A stretch of DNA of 64,000 nucleotides from Gluconacetobacter liquefaciens (GTDB lineage: Bacteria > Pseudomonadota > Alphaproteobacteria > Acetobacterales > Acetobacteraceae), in the NCBI RefSeq assembly GCF_003350405.1, contig NZ_QQAW01000003.1, positions 186,001 to 250,000 of the forward strand. Reading direction: 5' to 3'. Position 1 is the stretch's first letter. Every line of letters begins with the position of its first letter. Shown one piece after another: positions 26,225-34,728 of this stretch. The notes under the pieces are model-generated. The model saw only the letters and a program-made list of their open reading frames with translations, had not been told where the DNA came from and made no database searches. Position numbers and translations under genes: made by a program.

Positions 26225-26812
26225 CTAGAGCATTTCCACCGAGCCGGTTTTCGGTGGAAATGCTCTGGTCTGGCGTTCGACATATTTCTGGACGGTGATC
26301 TTCAGTTCGGTGGGCAGGCGGCGGTAGAGTTCGATCAGGTCGTGCTCGTCTGTCGAAAGCGTCATGGGGAATGCCTGTTCCACCATTCCGCTGAGGAAAA
26401 GTTCTTCCGGCACCTGAAACAGTTCCGCCAGTCGCGGGATGTGCCCGCGTGCGCTGCTGCGGCCGGTCTCCAGCGCCGCGATGGCGGAGCGACTGACATG
26501 GAGGGCGCGGGCGAGGTCGTTCTGGCTCATGCCTCCGGCCTTGCGCAGGGTTACGATCTTCTTGGCGAGTTCAGCGGCGGGAGATGCCTTTGTCGCGTCA
26601 TTTCCGGCCAGCGTGGCATCGGTATCCCGGATCCACTTTCGAAACAGGGACTGCGGGATAATACCGTCGGGATTGGTGCCGGTCAGTTTTGGAGAACTCT
26701 TTGCCTGATAGGAAATCATGCCTTCGGGCAGGTCGATGATCCTGCGCGGTGGGATGGCGGGATTACCCGGCATCCATATCTGTCCCGGCTGGAGGAGAGT
26801 TCTTCGCGCCAT
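26225..26812 (-). CDS. XRE-family helix-turn-helix regulator with N-terminal extension
   Basis: The 195-residue protein has a central Cro/C1-type HTH, residues about 80-135 (GGMSQNDLARALHVSRSAIAALE), followed by a segment typical of phage-type regulators. The N-terminal 60 residues (GQIWMPGN near 11, RRIIDLP, FRKWI near 58) resemble a small stand-alone W-x-P/RRI/WI module seen in alphaproteobacterial accessory genes. The last dozen codons and the TAG stop lie inside a perfect palindromic repeat, so the C-terminal tail was shaped by that element. The target is unknown; it lies downstream of the Hint gene, separated from it by a strong hairpin. Confidence 0.78.
   Translation of the reverse strand: MARRTLLQPGQIWMPGNPAIPPRRIIDLPEGMISYQAKSSPKLTGTNPDGIIPQSLFRKWIRDTDATLAGNDATKASPAAELAKKIVTLRKAGGMSQNDLARALHVSRSAIAALETGRSSARGHIPRLAELFQVPEELFLSGMVEQAFPMTLSTDEHDLIELYRRLPTELKITVQKYVERQTRAFPPKTGSVEML
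26227..26266. repeat. Palindromic REP-like element, full copy
   Basis: AGAGCATTTCCACCGA and TCGGTGGAAATGCTCT form a perfect 16-base stem around an 8-base loop. The outer CTAG supplies the stop codon of the XRE gene on the - strand. The sequence could also terminate that transcript. A shortened version occurs at 37589-37608, which points to a dispersed family. Confidence 0.8.
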
Positions 26813-26830
26813 GATGCTTTACGAAAGGAG

Positions 26831-26859
26831 GACCCCGCTCTCGCAAGGAGAGCGGGGTC
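26831..26859 (-). terminator. Strong terminator hairpin after the Hint gene
   Basis: GACCCCGCTCTC and GAGAGCGGGGTC form a 12-base perfect stem with loop GCAAG, about 30 bases past the Hint-protein stop on the - strand, followed by CTCCTTTCG. It separates the Hint gene from the XRE gene. Confidence 0.75.
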
Positions 26860-26890
26860 TGTGGAGATGAACGGATCGGAGCCGTGATGC

Positions 26891-28774
26891 TCAGAGTGAC
26901 CAGGTGAGGGCTCGGGTCGTTTCGTCGGAGGCGATGTATGGGCCGGCAGACCTGACGGTGATGGCGAGCATGGCGATGCTGTTGGGCTGACGCTCGCCGA
27001 GGGGAAGGGAGGCGTTTCCGCTGGTCCAGCGGCTGTATTCCCCTTCCACGGTGTGCCAGCCGGGCAGGTCGCCGTCGGTCAGGTGGTCGGTGATGGTTCG
27101 GGCGTGGTTGCCTTCAAAGAGCCTGATCTCGCCGACTTCGATGCCGAAAGGGCGGCGGTCGTCGACGAAGGGGCCGATCGTGTCGCTGGGGCGGCTTGCC
27201 CTGGACACAAGCCGGACGGCCCGAACGCCGGTCGGGACCATGAACAGGGTGCAGCCGTCGGCCTCACGGATCTTGCGGAGGATCTGTCCCTTGTCTGTGG
27301 TGAGGTGGAGGTCGGGCTCATCGATCAGGACGGGCGCGGGTGTCTGGCTTTCGAGATGCGCCTCTTCAGCACGGGATGCGAGCTGGCGGAACAGGGGTTC
27401 GACGAATGCACGGGCGACATTCAGGGGCGCGCCGGCATCTTCTTCCCAGGTACGGACAATGCCGCGCAGCGTGGCGATCTTGCCGTCCTGATGGAAGGAG
27501 CGGCGGTTGCCGGTGTCGAGATAGCTCTCGGTCAGCATGCCGTCGGCGCGGATCACCGCGTGCGGGTCTGTCTCGACATGGTAATAGGTGTAGCTGGTAA
27601 TGGATTTGTCGTAGAAGATGGATGTGCCGTTGACGAGCATGCGGGCAGGGATGAAGCTGTTCGCGAAGAACAGGCAGTGCTCTGCGGTGATCAGCATGTC
27701 CTTGTAGGGAACGCCAGCGGCGACGGCGTCCTTGAGGATGCGAACGGGATAGCCTGCCTCGTCGTCCGGGTAATCATGACGGATCACGACTTTTCTGCTG
27801 CCGACCCAGACGACATCGCGTGTTGTTTCAATGTTGTTGCGCCAGTCGTAGACGCTGATTTCATCGCCAATCCGAATATCTTCGACTGCGCAATCACCAT
27901 CCGGCGTCCGGATCATCGAGCCGGCGAGGAAGCAGGCACCGATATAGGTGTTGCCGTCCTTGTAGGTGATTTGCAGGGGGTTTGTTTTTACGTCTTCCGT
28001 CGCCAGGTTGTTATAGGTTCCTACCGGGAGGTTGGCACCTGCTGCGGGGGTTACAGTGTAGGTCGCAATCTGCGTGCCATCGCTTCCAAAAAGCGTAATC
28101 GTTTTGTTTGTGCCTGAGGTGGCTATGTTATAACCGGAAACAGTGGCGACTGTATTCTCGATTTCTATGGTATCGTATTGTGGATCGTAGCCGGTAATCG
28201 TTGTTCCCGACAGGTTCAGGAATACACCACCACCATTCAGAACAAGCGTGCCGCCGCCAGCTGTGAAATTGATGGTCGTTTCCTGGAGCAGGCTGATCAG
28301 TTGTGTGTTGCCGTTATATGTACCGCCATATCCTATATTGATGGTTGAGCCACTCAACGCACCAGCGACGAGGCCACCCGAAAAAGTCGCCGTTCCGCCA
28401 TATATATTCATGGTAATGGCTGTTGCGGCGTTTATAACGAAATCAATATCTGTCGTTCCGCCGATTGTAAAAACGGGCGCCGACAAGGCAGACAGAACAA
28501 TATCAATGGTACCACTGGAACCTGGTACAGAGACCCATTGACCACCGATTACAGAAAGAAGACTACCATTGGTTGCATTAGTCCCCGTCTGGATATGGGA
28601 CAATATACTATCAGGAACGCCGGTTAGCGTTTCTATTGTATTTCCACTGGAATCCGTAATTTTTATGTTGGAACTTCCGATCCCGCCATTGAGAAGCGTT
28701 CCATCGGTAATTGTCCATATTGTTTCAATATTACCTTGTGCGTCATATGTATAATATGTACCAGCGCTCGACAT
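26891..28774 (-). CDS. Hint-domain (hedgehog/intein-like) repetitive surface-type protein
   Basis: This 627-residue protein has two parts. Residues 1-270 are Gly/Thr/Ser/Asn-rich, beta-roll-like and almost free of Cys and charged clusters (for example GGTYNGNTQLISLL and TINFTAGGGTLVLNGGG), with an AT-rich coding sequence. From about residue 280 a Hint_2-type domain begins with CFLAGSMIRTPDGDCAVEDI, carrying the splice-junction-type Cys, and contains LITAEHCLFF with the conserved histidine near 363. The C-terminal 200 residues are high-G+C and of unknown fold. Such proteins in acetic acid bacteria are thought to be secreted or surface-exposed and self-processing. No N-terminal signal peptide is apparent. 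Processing is inferred, not shown. Confidence 0.82.
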   Translation of the reverse strand: MSSAGTYYTYDAQGNIETIWTITDGTLLNGGIGSSNIKITDSSGNTIETLTGVPDSILSHIQTGTNATNGSLLSVIGGQWVSVPGSSGTIDIVLSALSAPVFTIGGTTDIDFVINAATAITMNIYGGTATFSGGLVAGALSGSTINIGYGGTYNGNTQLISLLQETTINFTAGGGTLVLNGGGVFLNLSGTTITGYDPQYDTIEIENTVATVSGYNIATSGTNKTITLFGSDGTQIATYTVTPAAGANLPVGTYNNLATEDVKTNPLQITYKDGNTYIGACFLAGSMIRTPDGDCAVEDIRIGDEISVYDWRNNIETTRDVVWVGSRKVVIRHDYPDDEAGYPVRILKDAVAAGVPYKDMLITAEHCLFFANSFIPARMLVNGTSIFYDKSITSYTYYHVETDPHAVIRADGMLTESYLDTGNRRSFHQDGKIATLRGIVRTWEEDAGAPLNVARAFVEPLFRQLASRAEEAHLESQTPAPVLIDEPDLHLTTDKGQILRKIREADGCTLFMVPTGVRAVRLVSRASRPSDTIGPFVDDRRPFGIEVGEIRLFEGNHARTITDHLTDGDLPGWHTVEGEYSRWTSGNASLPLGERQPNSIAMLAITVRSAGPYIASDETTRALTWSL

Positions 28775-28977
28775 ACTGATATCCCCCCAAAGCTGGATGT
28801 GCCCCTGCGAAGATCGGGATCTCAGATTGTCATATGAAAGTTAACAAATGCCCCATATCACCGAGGCGACAGGCATGATGGCGATAAGCGCCATGCGTCC
28901 TGTCGCAGGGAATGGCCGGCCCTGAGGGAATGGAAGAGGACAGCCGACGATTGCGTCGGTCATTTTTGAAAGGAGAT

Positions 28978-29052
28978 TGGTGCCGGGTGAGGGATTTGAA
29001 CCCCCGACCTTCGGTTTACAAAACCGCTGCACTACCGCTGTGCTAACCCGGC
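28978..29052 (-). tRNA. tRNA-Thr (anticodon UGU)
   Basis: The 75-base cloverleaf on the - strand has acceptor GCCGGGT pairing with ACCCGGC, D-stem GCAC/GTGC, anticodon loop TTTGTAA (anticodon at 29018-29020), T-loop TTCAAAT and an encoded CCA. The lowest anticodon-stem pair is a G-A mismatch. A small hairpin (28944-28959) lies just downstream. Confidence 0.95.
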
Positions 29053-29165
29053 GGCGATGGGACGTTGCACCATCGTTAGACTATCCAAGGCATCGTGGTT
29101 CGTTTTGAGGACCAGGGCCGGGACTGTGTGCTTTTGCCTCTGTCTTCCCGACGGGTCAAGAGGGC

Positions 29166-29192
29166 AGGGTGGCGGGGAGATTCCGCCACCCT
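29166..29192 (-). terminator. Terminator-like hairpin after serA
   Basis: AGGGTGGCGG and CCGCCACCCT form a perfect 10-base stem with a 7-base loop, 6 bases beyond the serA stop on the - strand. No T-run follows, so it may need Rho or act by stabilising the 3' end. Confidence 0.55.
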
Positions 29193-29197
29193 TCTGA

Positions 29198-30463
29198 TCA
29201 GGCCTGCTGGTAGAGCAGGCGGGCGCGGATTGTGCCTTTGAGGTCGCGCAGGCGGCGGAGGATACGGTTGTCCTTGTCGGTGTCGCGTCCCGTATCCGCC
29301 TCGACCACCACGTAGCCCAGTTCACCGTCGGTCTGGAGATACTGGGCCGTGATGTTGCTGTTCTCAGCCATGAAGATCTCGTTGATCTGCAGCATGATGC
29401 CGGGAACATTGCTGTGGACGTGCATGAAGCGGGTGCCGCGCGGGCTCTCCGGCAACTGCACGGTCGGGAAATTGACGGCGCCCAGGGTCGAACCCACGTC
29501 GGAATATTCGATCAGCTTGCGCGCGACTTCGACGCCGATCCGCTCCTGTGCCTCGGCGGTCGAGCCGCCGATATGCGGGCTGAGGATGACGTTCTCCAGC
29601 CCCTGGAGCGGCGAGGAGAAGGAGTCGCCCGCGCCCTTGGGTTCGGTCGGGAACACGTCGATCGCAGCCCCCAGCAGGTGGCCGTCACGCAGGGCATCGG
29701 CCAGCGCTTGCAGGTCCACCACGTTGCCGCGGGCGTTGTTGATCAGAAACGAGCCGGGCTTCATCGCGCGGATCTGTTCGGCGCCGATCAGGTTGGCGGT
29801 GCTGGGGAGCTGCGGCACATGCAGGCTGACCACGTCGCTCTGCGCCAGCAGGTCGTTCAATGTGTCGACCGGGGTGGCGTTGCCGTGCACCAGCTTGTCG
29901 ATCACGTCGTAATAGATCACGCGCATGCCGAACGCCTCGGCCAGGACCGAAAGCTGAGAACCGATCGAGCCGTAGCCGACGATGCCCAGCGTCTTGCCGC
30001 GGACTTCCCAGCTATTGGCGGCGGATTTGTTCCAGCCGCCGGCATGACACTCCACCGAGCGGGGGAAGATCCGCCGCATTAGCATCACGACCTCGCCCAT
30101 CACCAGTTCGGCGACCGAGCGGGTGTTGCTGAACGGGGCGTTGAAGACCGGGATGCCGTGGGCACGGGCCGCCGTCAAGTTGACCTGGTTGGTGCCGATG
30201 CAGAAGCAGCCCACGGCGATCAGCCGGTCGGCGGCGGCGATGACCTCGTCGGTCAACTGGGTGCGGGAGCGGATACCCACGATATGCACGCCTTCCAGAG
30301 CCTCGCGCAGGGCCGCCCCTTCCAGAGCGGTCTTGAGCCGTGTGACGTTCTCGTACCCGTTGGCCTTCAATAGCGACACGGCGCTGTCGTGGACGCCTTC
30401 GAGAAGCAGGATGCGGATCTTGTCCTTGGGGAGGGACAGGTGGGAGGTGGCTTCGCTGCTCAT
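29198..30463 (-). CDS. serA: D-3-phosphoglycerate dehydrogenase
   Basis: This 421-residue enzyme catalyses the first step of serine synthesis. The NAD-binding motif is TLGIVGYGSIGSQL near residue 158. Catalytic features include NNARGNVVD (Arg), the Glu in AIDVFPTEP and the His in LSPHIGGSTAEAQ. GGWNKSAANSWEVRGK matches the E. coli-type enzyme. The C-terminal ACT domain (about 345-421, HVHSNVPGIMLQINEIF) suggests serine feedback inhibition. It stands alone; an inverted repeat lies about 40 bases upstream of its start. Confidence 0.93.
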   Translation of the reverse strand: MSSEATSHLSLPKDKIRILLLEGVHDSAVSLLKANGYENVTRLKTALEGAALREALEGVHIVGIRSRTQLTDEVIAAADRLIAVGCFCIGTNQVNLTAARAHGIPVFNAPFSNTRSVAELVMGEVVMLMRRIFPRSVECHAGGWNKSAANSWEVRGKTLGIVGYGSIGSQLSVLAEAFGMRVIYYDVIDKLVHGNATPVDTLNDLLAQSDVVSLHVPQLPSTANLIGAEQIRAMKPGSFLINNARGNVVDLQALADALRDGHLLGAAIDVFPTEPKGAGDSFSSPLQGLENVILSPHIGGSTAEAQERIGVEVARKLIEYSDVGSTLGAVNFPTVQLPESPRGTRFMHVHSNVPGIMLQINEIFMAENSNITAQYLQTDGELGYVVVEADTGRDTDKDNRILRRLRDLKGTIRARLLYQQA

Positions 30464-30501
30464 CTCGAATACTCGCGCTTATTCGGGGAAGATGGTTCTC
30501 C

Positions 30502-30518
30502 TATCCGATCGACGGATA
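30502..30518. promoter_or_regulatory. Inverted repeat upstream of serA
   Basis: TATCCG and CGGATA flank a 5-base centre, and another TGGATAGGG half-like copy follows. The location, 39-55 bases upstream of the serA ATG, suits an operator. No regulator is assigned. Confidence 0.3.
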
Positions 30519-30575
30519 AATGGATAGGGAGAGGACGGCATCGGTGCCATGTGCTGGCCGGACGGGTGAGGAGTC

Positions 30576-31409
30576 TCACCGCGCCGGCAGGCCCGTATTC
30601 AGCAGGGAGACGGCGTCGGCCAGCATGGCCGGGTCGCCGACCGCCAGCACGGTGCCATCGCTCTGCGCATGCAGCGTGCGGCCGTGCCAGTCCGTCACTC
30701 GGCCGCCAGCGCCTTCGATGATGGGGACGAGGGCGGCCCAGTCCCAGATCTTCATCGTGCATTCCGCGATCACATCGACCTGTCCCAATGCCAGCAGGCC
30801 GTAGGCATAGCAGTCACCGCCCCAGGTGACGCGGCGGGCGGCGCGGCGTAGCGCGTCCCAATGTGGCGTCGGTGCGTCCGCGATCATCTCGGGCGAGGTG
30901 CAGGAGAGTTCCGCCAGTTTCAACTCGGTGCAACGGCGGGTGCCGATGGTGCCGGGCAGGCGGGATTCGTAGTGCGTCGGCCGGCCGCGCACGCCGATCC
31001 AGCGTTCGCCGGTGATCGGTTGGTCGATGATGCCCAGCACCGGTACGCCGTCTTCCAGCAGGGCGATCAGGGTGCCGAAGGTGGGGCGACCGGTCACGAA
31101 GGCCCGGGTGCCGTCGATCGGGTCGATCACCCAGCAGTGGCGGGAGCCTACGCGCTCCAGCCCGAATTCCTCGCCCAGTACGGCATGGTCGGGCAGGCGT
31201 TCGGCCAGGATCGCCCGAATGGTGCGCTCGGCGGTGCGGTCGGCGACGGTGACCGGACTCTGGTCGCTCTTGTCGTCGACCGTGACCCCGGAGCGGAAGA
31301 ACGGACGGATCACGCAGGCGGCGGCATCGGCGGCGGCTGTCGCGGCTTCCAGCAGACGGTCGGCATCGGGGAGGGGGATGTCGGCAAGGGGGGTGCCGGT
31401 CTGGGTCAT
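30576..31409 (-). CDS. hisN: Histidinol-phosphatase (inositol monophosphatase family)
   Basis: This 277-residue member of the IMPase superfamily shows the metal-binding motifs GEEFG near residue 75, WVIDPIDGTRAF near 92 and WDWAALVPIIEGAGG near 215. The IDGTRAF form is characteristic of HisN-type histidinol-phosphate phosphatases, which catalyse the penultimate histidine step in alphaproteobacteria. Inositol phosphatase or CysQ remain possible on motif grounds. Its ATG overlaps the stop of the cytochrome c gene (ATGA), a pairing that suggests co-transcription but not functional linkage. Confidence 0.87.
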   Translation of the reverse strand: MTQTGTPLADIPLPDADRLLEAATAAADAAACVIRPFFRSGVTVDDKSDQSPVTVADRTAERTIRAILAERLPDHAVLGEEFGLERVGSRHCWVIDPIDGTRAFVTGRPTFGTLIALLEDGVPVLGIIDQPITGERWIGVRGRPTHYESRLPGTIGTRRCTELKLAELSCTSPEMIADAPTPHWDALRRAARRVTWGGDCYAYGLLALGQVDVIAECTMKIWDWAALVPIIEGAGGRVTDWHGRTLHAQSDGTVLAVGDPAMLADAVSLLNTGLPAR

Positions 31410-31918
31410 GGCTGGTGTCCTCCGTCGGACAGGGTGTGCAGGTACGCGATGATCGCCGCGCGGTCGCGGATGTCGGACAGGCCGGGGAAGGCCATGCGGG
31501 TGCCCGGTGCGAAGCGGGCAGGGCTTTCCAGCCACGCCGAGAGGGCTTCGTCGGTCCAGAGTTCCGAGCGGTGTGCCGAGAGCGCGGGTGAAAAACTGTA
31601 GCCTGGGATGTCTGCGACCGGTGTGCCGGCTACGCCGAACAGGTTGGGGCCGACCGTGGGGGGCGCGCCCTTCGTGAAGCTGTGGCACGTCGTGCAGGAT
31701 CGTGCCGCGAGGGCCTGTCCGGCTTTGGGATCGGCGTGGGCGAGGGCATCGGCGACCGAGAGGCTTGCCGATCCGTCGGGTGTTTGGGGCAGGGTGAAGG
31801 CCGGACGGAGCGGGATGGCTACGGGGATGGCCAGATGGCCGGCCCAGACGCTGCCGGCCATTGCCAGCGCGGTCAGCAGGAAAGCTGCACCGATGCGGTT
31901 GGCGTCGTGGCTGTCCAT
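31406..31918 (-). CDS. Membrane-anchored c-type cytochrome (CycM-like)
   Basis: This 170-residue class I cytochrome c has an uncleaved N-terminal anchor. The N-terminus MDSHDANRIGAAFLLTALA resembles the MDSFELNKIxGAVLG start of CycM cytochromes, which is why the ATG at 31918 is preferred over the one at 31954. The haem motif is RSCTTCHSF and the distal methionine lies in GTRMAFPGLSD. It is predicted to face the periplasm and shuttle electrons between the bc1 complex and a terminal oxidase. The gene overlaps hisN by 4 bases and diverges from kdsB. Confidence 0.86.
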   Translation of the reverse strand: MDSHDANRIGAAFLLTALAMAGSVWAGHLAIPVAIPLRPAFTLPQTPDGSASLSVADALAHADPKAGQALAARSCTTCHSFTKGAPPTVGPNLFGVAGTPVADIPGYSFSPALSAHRSELWTDEALSAWLESPARFAPGTRMAFPGLSDIRDRAAIIAYLHTLSDGGHQP

Positions 31919-32101
31919 CCGGGTTACGATGCTCCATCGGTGTTTCGGTTGCATGCTGGGCGGTCCTTACCTAGACTGCCGCCCGCCTTGTGTGAAGCAG
32001 CGTGGGATCGTGCCGATGGGCCGGAGCGCGTGTCCGCAGCGGCGTTTCCCCGGCCGGACGTTTCCGCCGCTTTCGAGTGTCAGGGCCTGCTGCGTGTTCG
32101 C

Positions 32102-32845
32102 ATGAATCCAATCGTCATCATTCCTGCCCGCATGGCCTCGACGCGCCTGCCGGGCAAGCCGCTGGCCATGATCGGCGACCGGCCCATGATCGTGCATGTG
32201 CTGGAGCGCGCGCGCGCCGCCGATATCGGGCCGGTCGTGGTCGCTGTGGCCGACCCCGAACTGGCGCGGGTGGTGGAGGCGGCGGGTGGTACCGCTGTGC
32301 TGACCGATCCGGCGCTGCCTTCGGGTTCCGACCGGGTGTGGCATGCGCTTGCGACCGTCGATCCTGACGGGCGGCATGACGTGGTGCTCAACCTCCAGGG
32401 TGATCTGCCGGGGTTGGTGCCGGAGACACTGGCCGCCGCCCTGCTGCCGCTGGCCGATCGGGCCGTCGATATCGGTACGCTGGTCGCCCCGGTCACGGAG
32501 CCCGGCGAGGCGCAGGCGGACTCGGTGGTGAAGGTTGCATGCGCCTTTCCCGAAGGTGCCCCGCGCGCCGTGGCGCGGGCGCTGTATTTTTCACGGGCTG
32601 CGGTGCCGTGGGGCGAGGGCGCGTTGTGGCATCATGTCGGGATTTATGCCTATCGCCGGGCGGCGCTGGCGCGGTTCGTGGCCCTGCCTGAAGCGGCTTT
32701 GGAAAGGCGAGAGAAACTGGAACAGCTCAGGGCCCTGGAGGCCGGAATGATCATTGGATGTGCCCGGATCGGGGTGGCGCCGTTCGGCGTGGATACGCCG
32801 GCGGACCTGGAACGCGCGCGCCGCATGCTGGCGGACGTGGCATGA
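32102..32845 (+). CDS. kdsB: 3-deoxy-manno-octulosonate cytidylyltransferase
   Basis: This 247-residue nucleotidyltransferase activates KDO to CMP-KDO for lipopolysaccharide core synthesis. It begins IVIIPARMASTRLPGKPL, the CMP-sugar synthetase signature, and contains VLNLQGDLPGLVPE in place of the more common NVQGDEP. The C-terminal VDTPADLERARR is typical. The DEP-to-DLP variation within the metal-binding loop is notable but may be lineage-specific. The start at 32102 precedes the conserved N-terminus directly. The stop overlaps pheA by ATGA. Confidence 0.88.
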   Translation: MNPIVIIPARMASTRLPGKPLAMIGDRPMIVHVLERARAADIGPVVVAVADPELARVVEAAGGTAVLTDPALPSGSDRVWHALATVDPDGRHDVVLNLQGDLPGLVPETLAAALLPLADRAVDIGTLVAPVTEPGEAQADSVVKVACAFPEGAPRAVARALYFSRAAVPWGEGALWHHVGIYAYRRAALARFVALPEAALERREKLEQLRALEAGMIIGCARIGVAPFGVDTPADLERARRMLADVA

Positions 32846-33717
32846 GCGGCGCACCGTCGATTCCCGATATGGGGATCATCGCCTTTCAGGGGCGGCCGGG
32901 CGCCTATTCCGACCTGGCGTGCCGGCAGGCCTTTCCCGGCTGGACCACGCTGCCCTGCGAAACCTTCGCCGATGCGATCGCGGCGGTGCATGACGGGCGC
33001 GCCGACCTGGGCATGCTGGCCTGCGAGAACAGCCTGGCGGGGCGGGTGCCGGATATTCACGCCCTGTTGCCGCAGGCGGGGCTGAACATTGTCGGCGAAC
33101 ATTTCCAGCGGGTCGAACATTGTCTTCTGGGCGTGCCCGGCAGCACGATCGAGCAGGCACGGCGGGTCCATACCCATCCGGTCGCCATGGGGCAGATCCG
33201 GAGTATCGTCGACGCGCTGAACCTGACGCCGGTGGTGGAATTCGATACTGCGGGCGCGGCCGAACTGGTGGCCCGCTGGAACAACCCCGAGGATGTGGCC
33301 GTGGCGTCGGCGCTGGCGGCGGAACTGAACGGCCTCGTGGTGTTGCGGCATAATGTGGAGGACGCGGCGCATAATACGACCCGCTTCTATATCACGTCGC
33401 GCGAGGCGGTCCGGCCGCCGCCGGGGCAGGCGGGTACGCTGACCACCGTGCTGTTCCGCGTGCGCAATACGGCCGGGGCGCTCTACAAGGTGCTGGGCGG
33501 GTTTGCGACCAATGGCGTGAACATGACGCGGCTGGAGAGCTACATGCTGGACGGCTCGTTCGCCGCGACGCAGTTTCTGCTGGATGTCGAAGGGCATCCG
33601 AAGGATGCGCCGCTGGCGCAGGCTTTGGCGGAACTGGCCTTCTTCTCGGAAACTTCCACGATTCTGGGTGTTTATCCGGGGTCGCCGTTCCGTGGAAACG
33701 GGATGCCGGACCGATGA
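32842..33717 (+). CDS. pheA: Prephenate dehydratase
   Basis: This 291-residue monofunctional prephenate dehydratase makes phenylpyruvate for phenylalanine synthesis. It has the N-terminal IAFQGRPGAYSDLA, the ACENSLAGRV segment, and the active-site NTTRFYI motif near residue 180. A C-terminal ACT domain (GALYKVLGGFATNGVNMTRLES) for phenylalanine inhibition follows. There is no chorismate mutase domain. It is translationally coupled to kdsB. Confidence 0.92.
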   Translation: MSGAPSIPDMGIIAFQGRPGAYSDLACRQAFPGWTTLPCETFADAIAAVHDGRADLGMLACENSLAGRVPDIHALLPQAGLNIVGEHFQRVEHCLLGVPGSTIEQARRVHTHPVAMGQIRSIVDALNLTPVVEFDTAGAAELVARWNNPEDVAVASALAAELNGLVVLRHNVEDAAHNTTRFYITSREAVRPPPGQAGTLTTVLFRVRNTAGALYKVLGGFATNGVNMTRLESYMLDGSFAATQFLLDVEGHPKDAPLAQALAELAFFSETSTILGVYPGSPFRGNGMPDR

Positions 33718-33767
33718 AGGTTGCCTAGCCACCATGCCCGGCATTAACACCGTGGATTAACAGAACA

Positions 33768-33787
33768 GGCGGGATCGCGATCCCGCC
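33768..33787. terminator. Perfect palindrome between pheA and dapA
   Basis: GGCGGGATCGCGATCCCGCC is a 20-base perfect palindrome, 50 bases after the pheA stop. It may terminate the kdsB-pheA transcript or act as a binding dyad for dapA. There is no T-run. Confidence 0.4.
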
Positions 33788-33844
33788 GGGGTGGCCCGAG
33801 GGGCGGCCCGTGTCACAGCCTGCGAGATTCGAGTGGAAACGACT

Positions 33845-34726
33845 ATGTTCAAGGGTTCGATCACAGCCCTGATTACGCCGATGAACGATGACGGATCGCT
33901 GGATTTTCCGGCTCTGGGCCGATTCCTCGACTGGCAGGTTACCGAAGGGTCGTCGGGTGTCGTGCCGATGGGTACGACGGGGGAAAGCCCGACCCTGACG
34001 CATGACGAACATGCGCGCGTGGTCGAATACACGGTTCAGGTCGTGGCGGGACGGGTGCCGGTCATTGCCGGTGCGGGCTCCAACAGCACGGCCGAGGCCG
34101 TCAACATGGCCCGCCATGCCAAGGCGGCGGGTGCGGATGCCGTGCTGGTTGTCGCGCCCTATTACAACAAGCCGACACAGGAAGGGTTGTATCGTCATTT
34201 CATGGCGGTTGCCGATGCGACCGACCTGCCGCTGATCGTCTACAACATTCCTGGCCGCTCGGTGGTCGATATCTCGGTCGAGACCATGGCGCGGCTGGCG
34301 CGGCATGCGCGGATCGTCGGCGTGAAGGATGCCACCGCCAACCTGCTGCGGCCGATCCAGGTGCGCCGGGCGATCGGTCACAAGCCCTTCAACCAGCTTT
34401 CGGGCGAGGACGGTACCGTGGTCTCGTTCCTGGCTGCCGGAGGGGATGGCTGCATCAGCGTGACCTCGAATGTTGCGCCGCGCCTGTGCGCCGAACTGCA
34501 TCGGGCCTGGCAGGATGGACGCGTGGCTGATGCGATGGCATTGCAGGACCGGCTGTCGCCGCTGCATGACGCGCTGTTCTGCGAGAGCAATCCGGCGCCG
34601 GTGAAATATGCCGCCAGCCTGCTGGGGCTGGGGGGCGAAACCTGCCGGCTGCCGCTGGCACCGCTGACCGAGCCTTCCCGCGCTCTCGTCCGCGAGGCGC
34701 TGGCTTCCGTGGGCCTGTTGAACTGA
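33845..34726 (+). CDS. dapA: 4-hydroxy-tetrahydrodipicolinate synthase
   Basis: This 293-residue TIM-barrel enzyme condenses pyruvate with aspartate semialdehyde in lysine/diaminopimelate synthesis. It shows [10 protein letters not shown] at the N-terminus, [11 protein letters not shown] near residue 43, [12 protein letters not shown] near 105, the catalytic tyrosine in YNIPGRS near 134, and the Schiff-base lysine in VGVKDATAN near 163. It is followed two bases later by smpB, so the two are likely co-transcribed. Confidence 0.94.
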   Translation: MFKGSITALITPMNDDGSLDFPALGRFLDWQVTEGSSGVVPMGTTGESPTLTHDEHARVVEYTVQVVAGRVPVIAGAGSNSTAEAVNMARHAKAAGADAVLVVAPYYNKPTQEGLYRHFMAVADATDLPLIVYNIPGRSVVDISVETMARLARHARIVGVKDATANLLRPIQVRRAIGHKPFNQLSGEDGTVVSFLAAGGDGCISVTSNVAPRLCAELHRAWQDGRVADAMALQDRLSPLHDALFCESNPAPVKYAASLLGLGGETCRLPLAPLTEPSRALVREALASVGLLN

Positions 34727-34728
34727 CG

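Noticed and set aside
28944-28980. Attachment-site duplication of the tRNA-Thr 3' end
   Set aside because: I could not find a second copy of the tRNA 3' sequence in the adjacent accessory segment.
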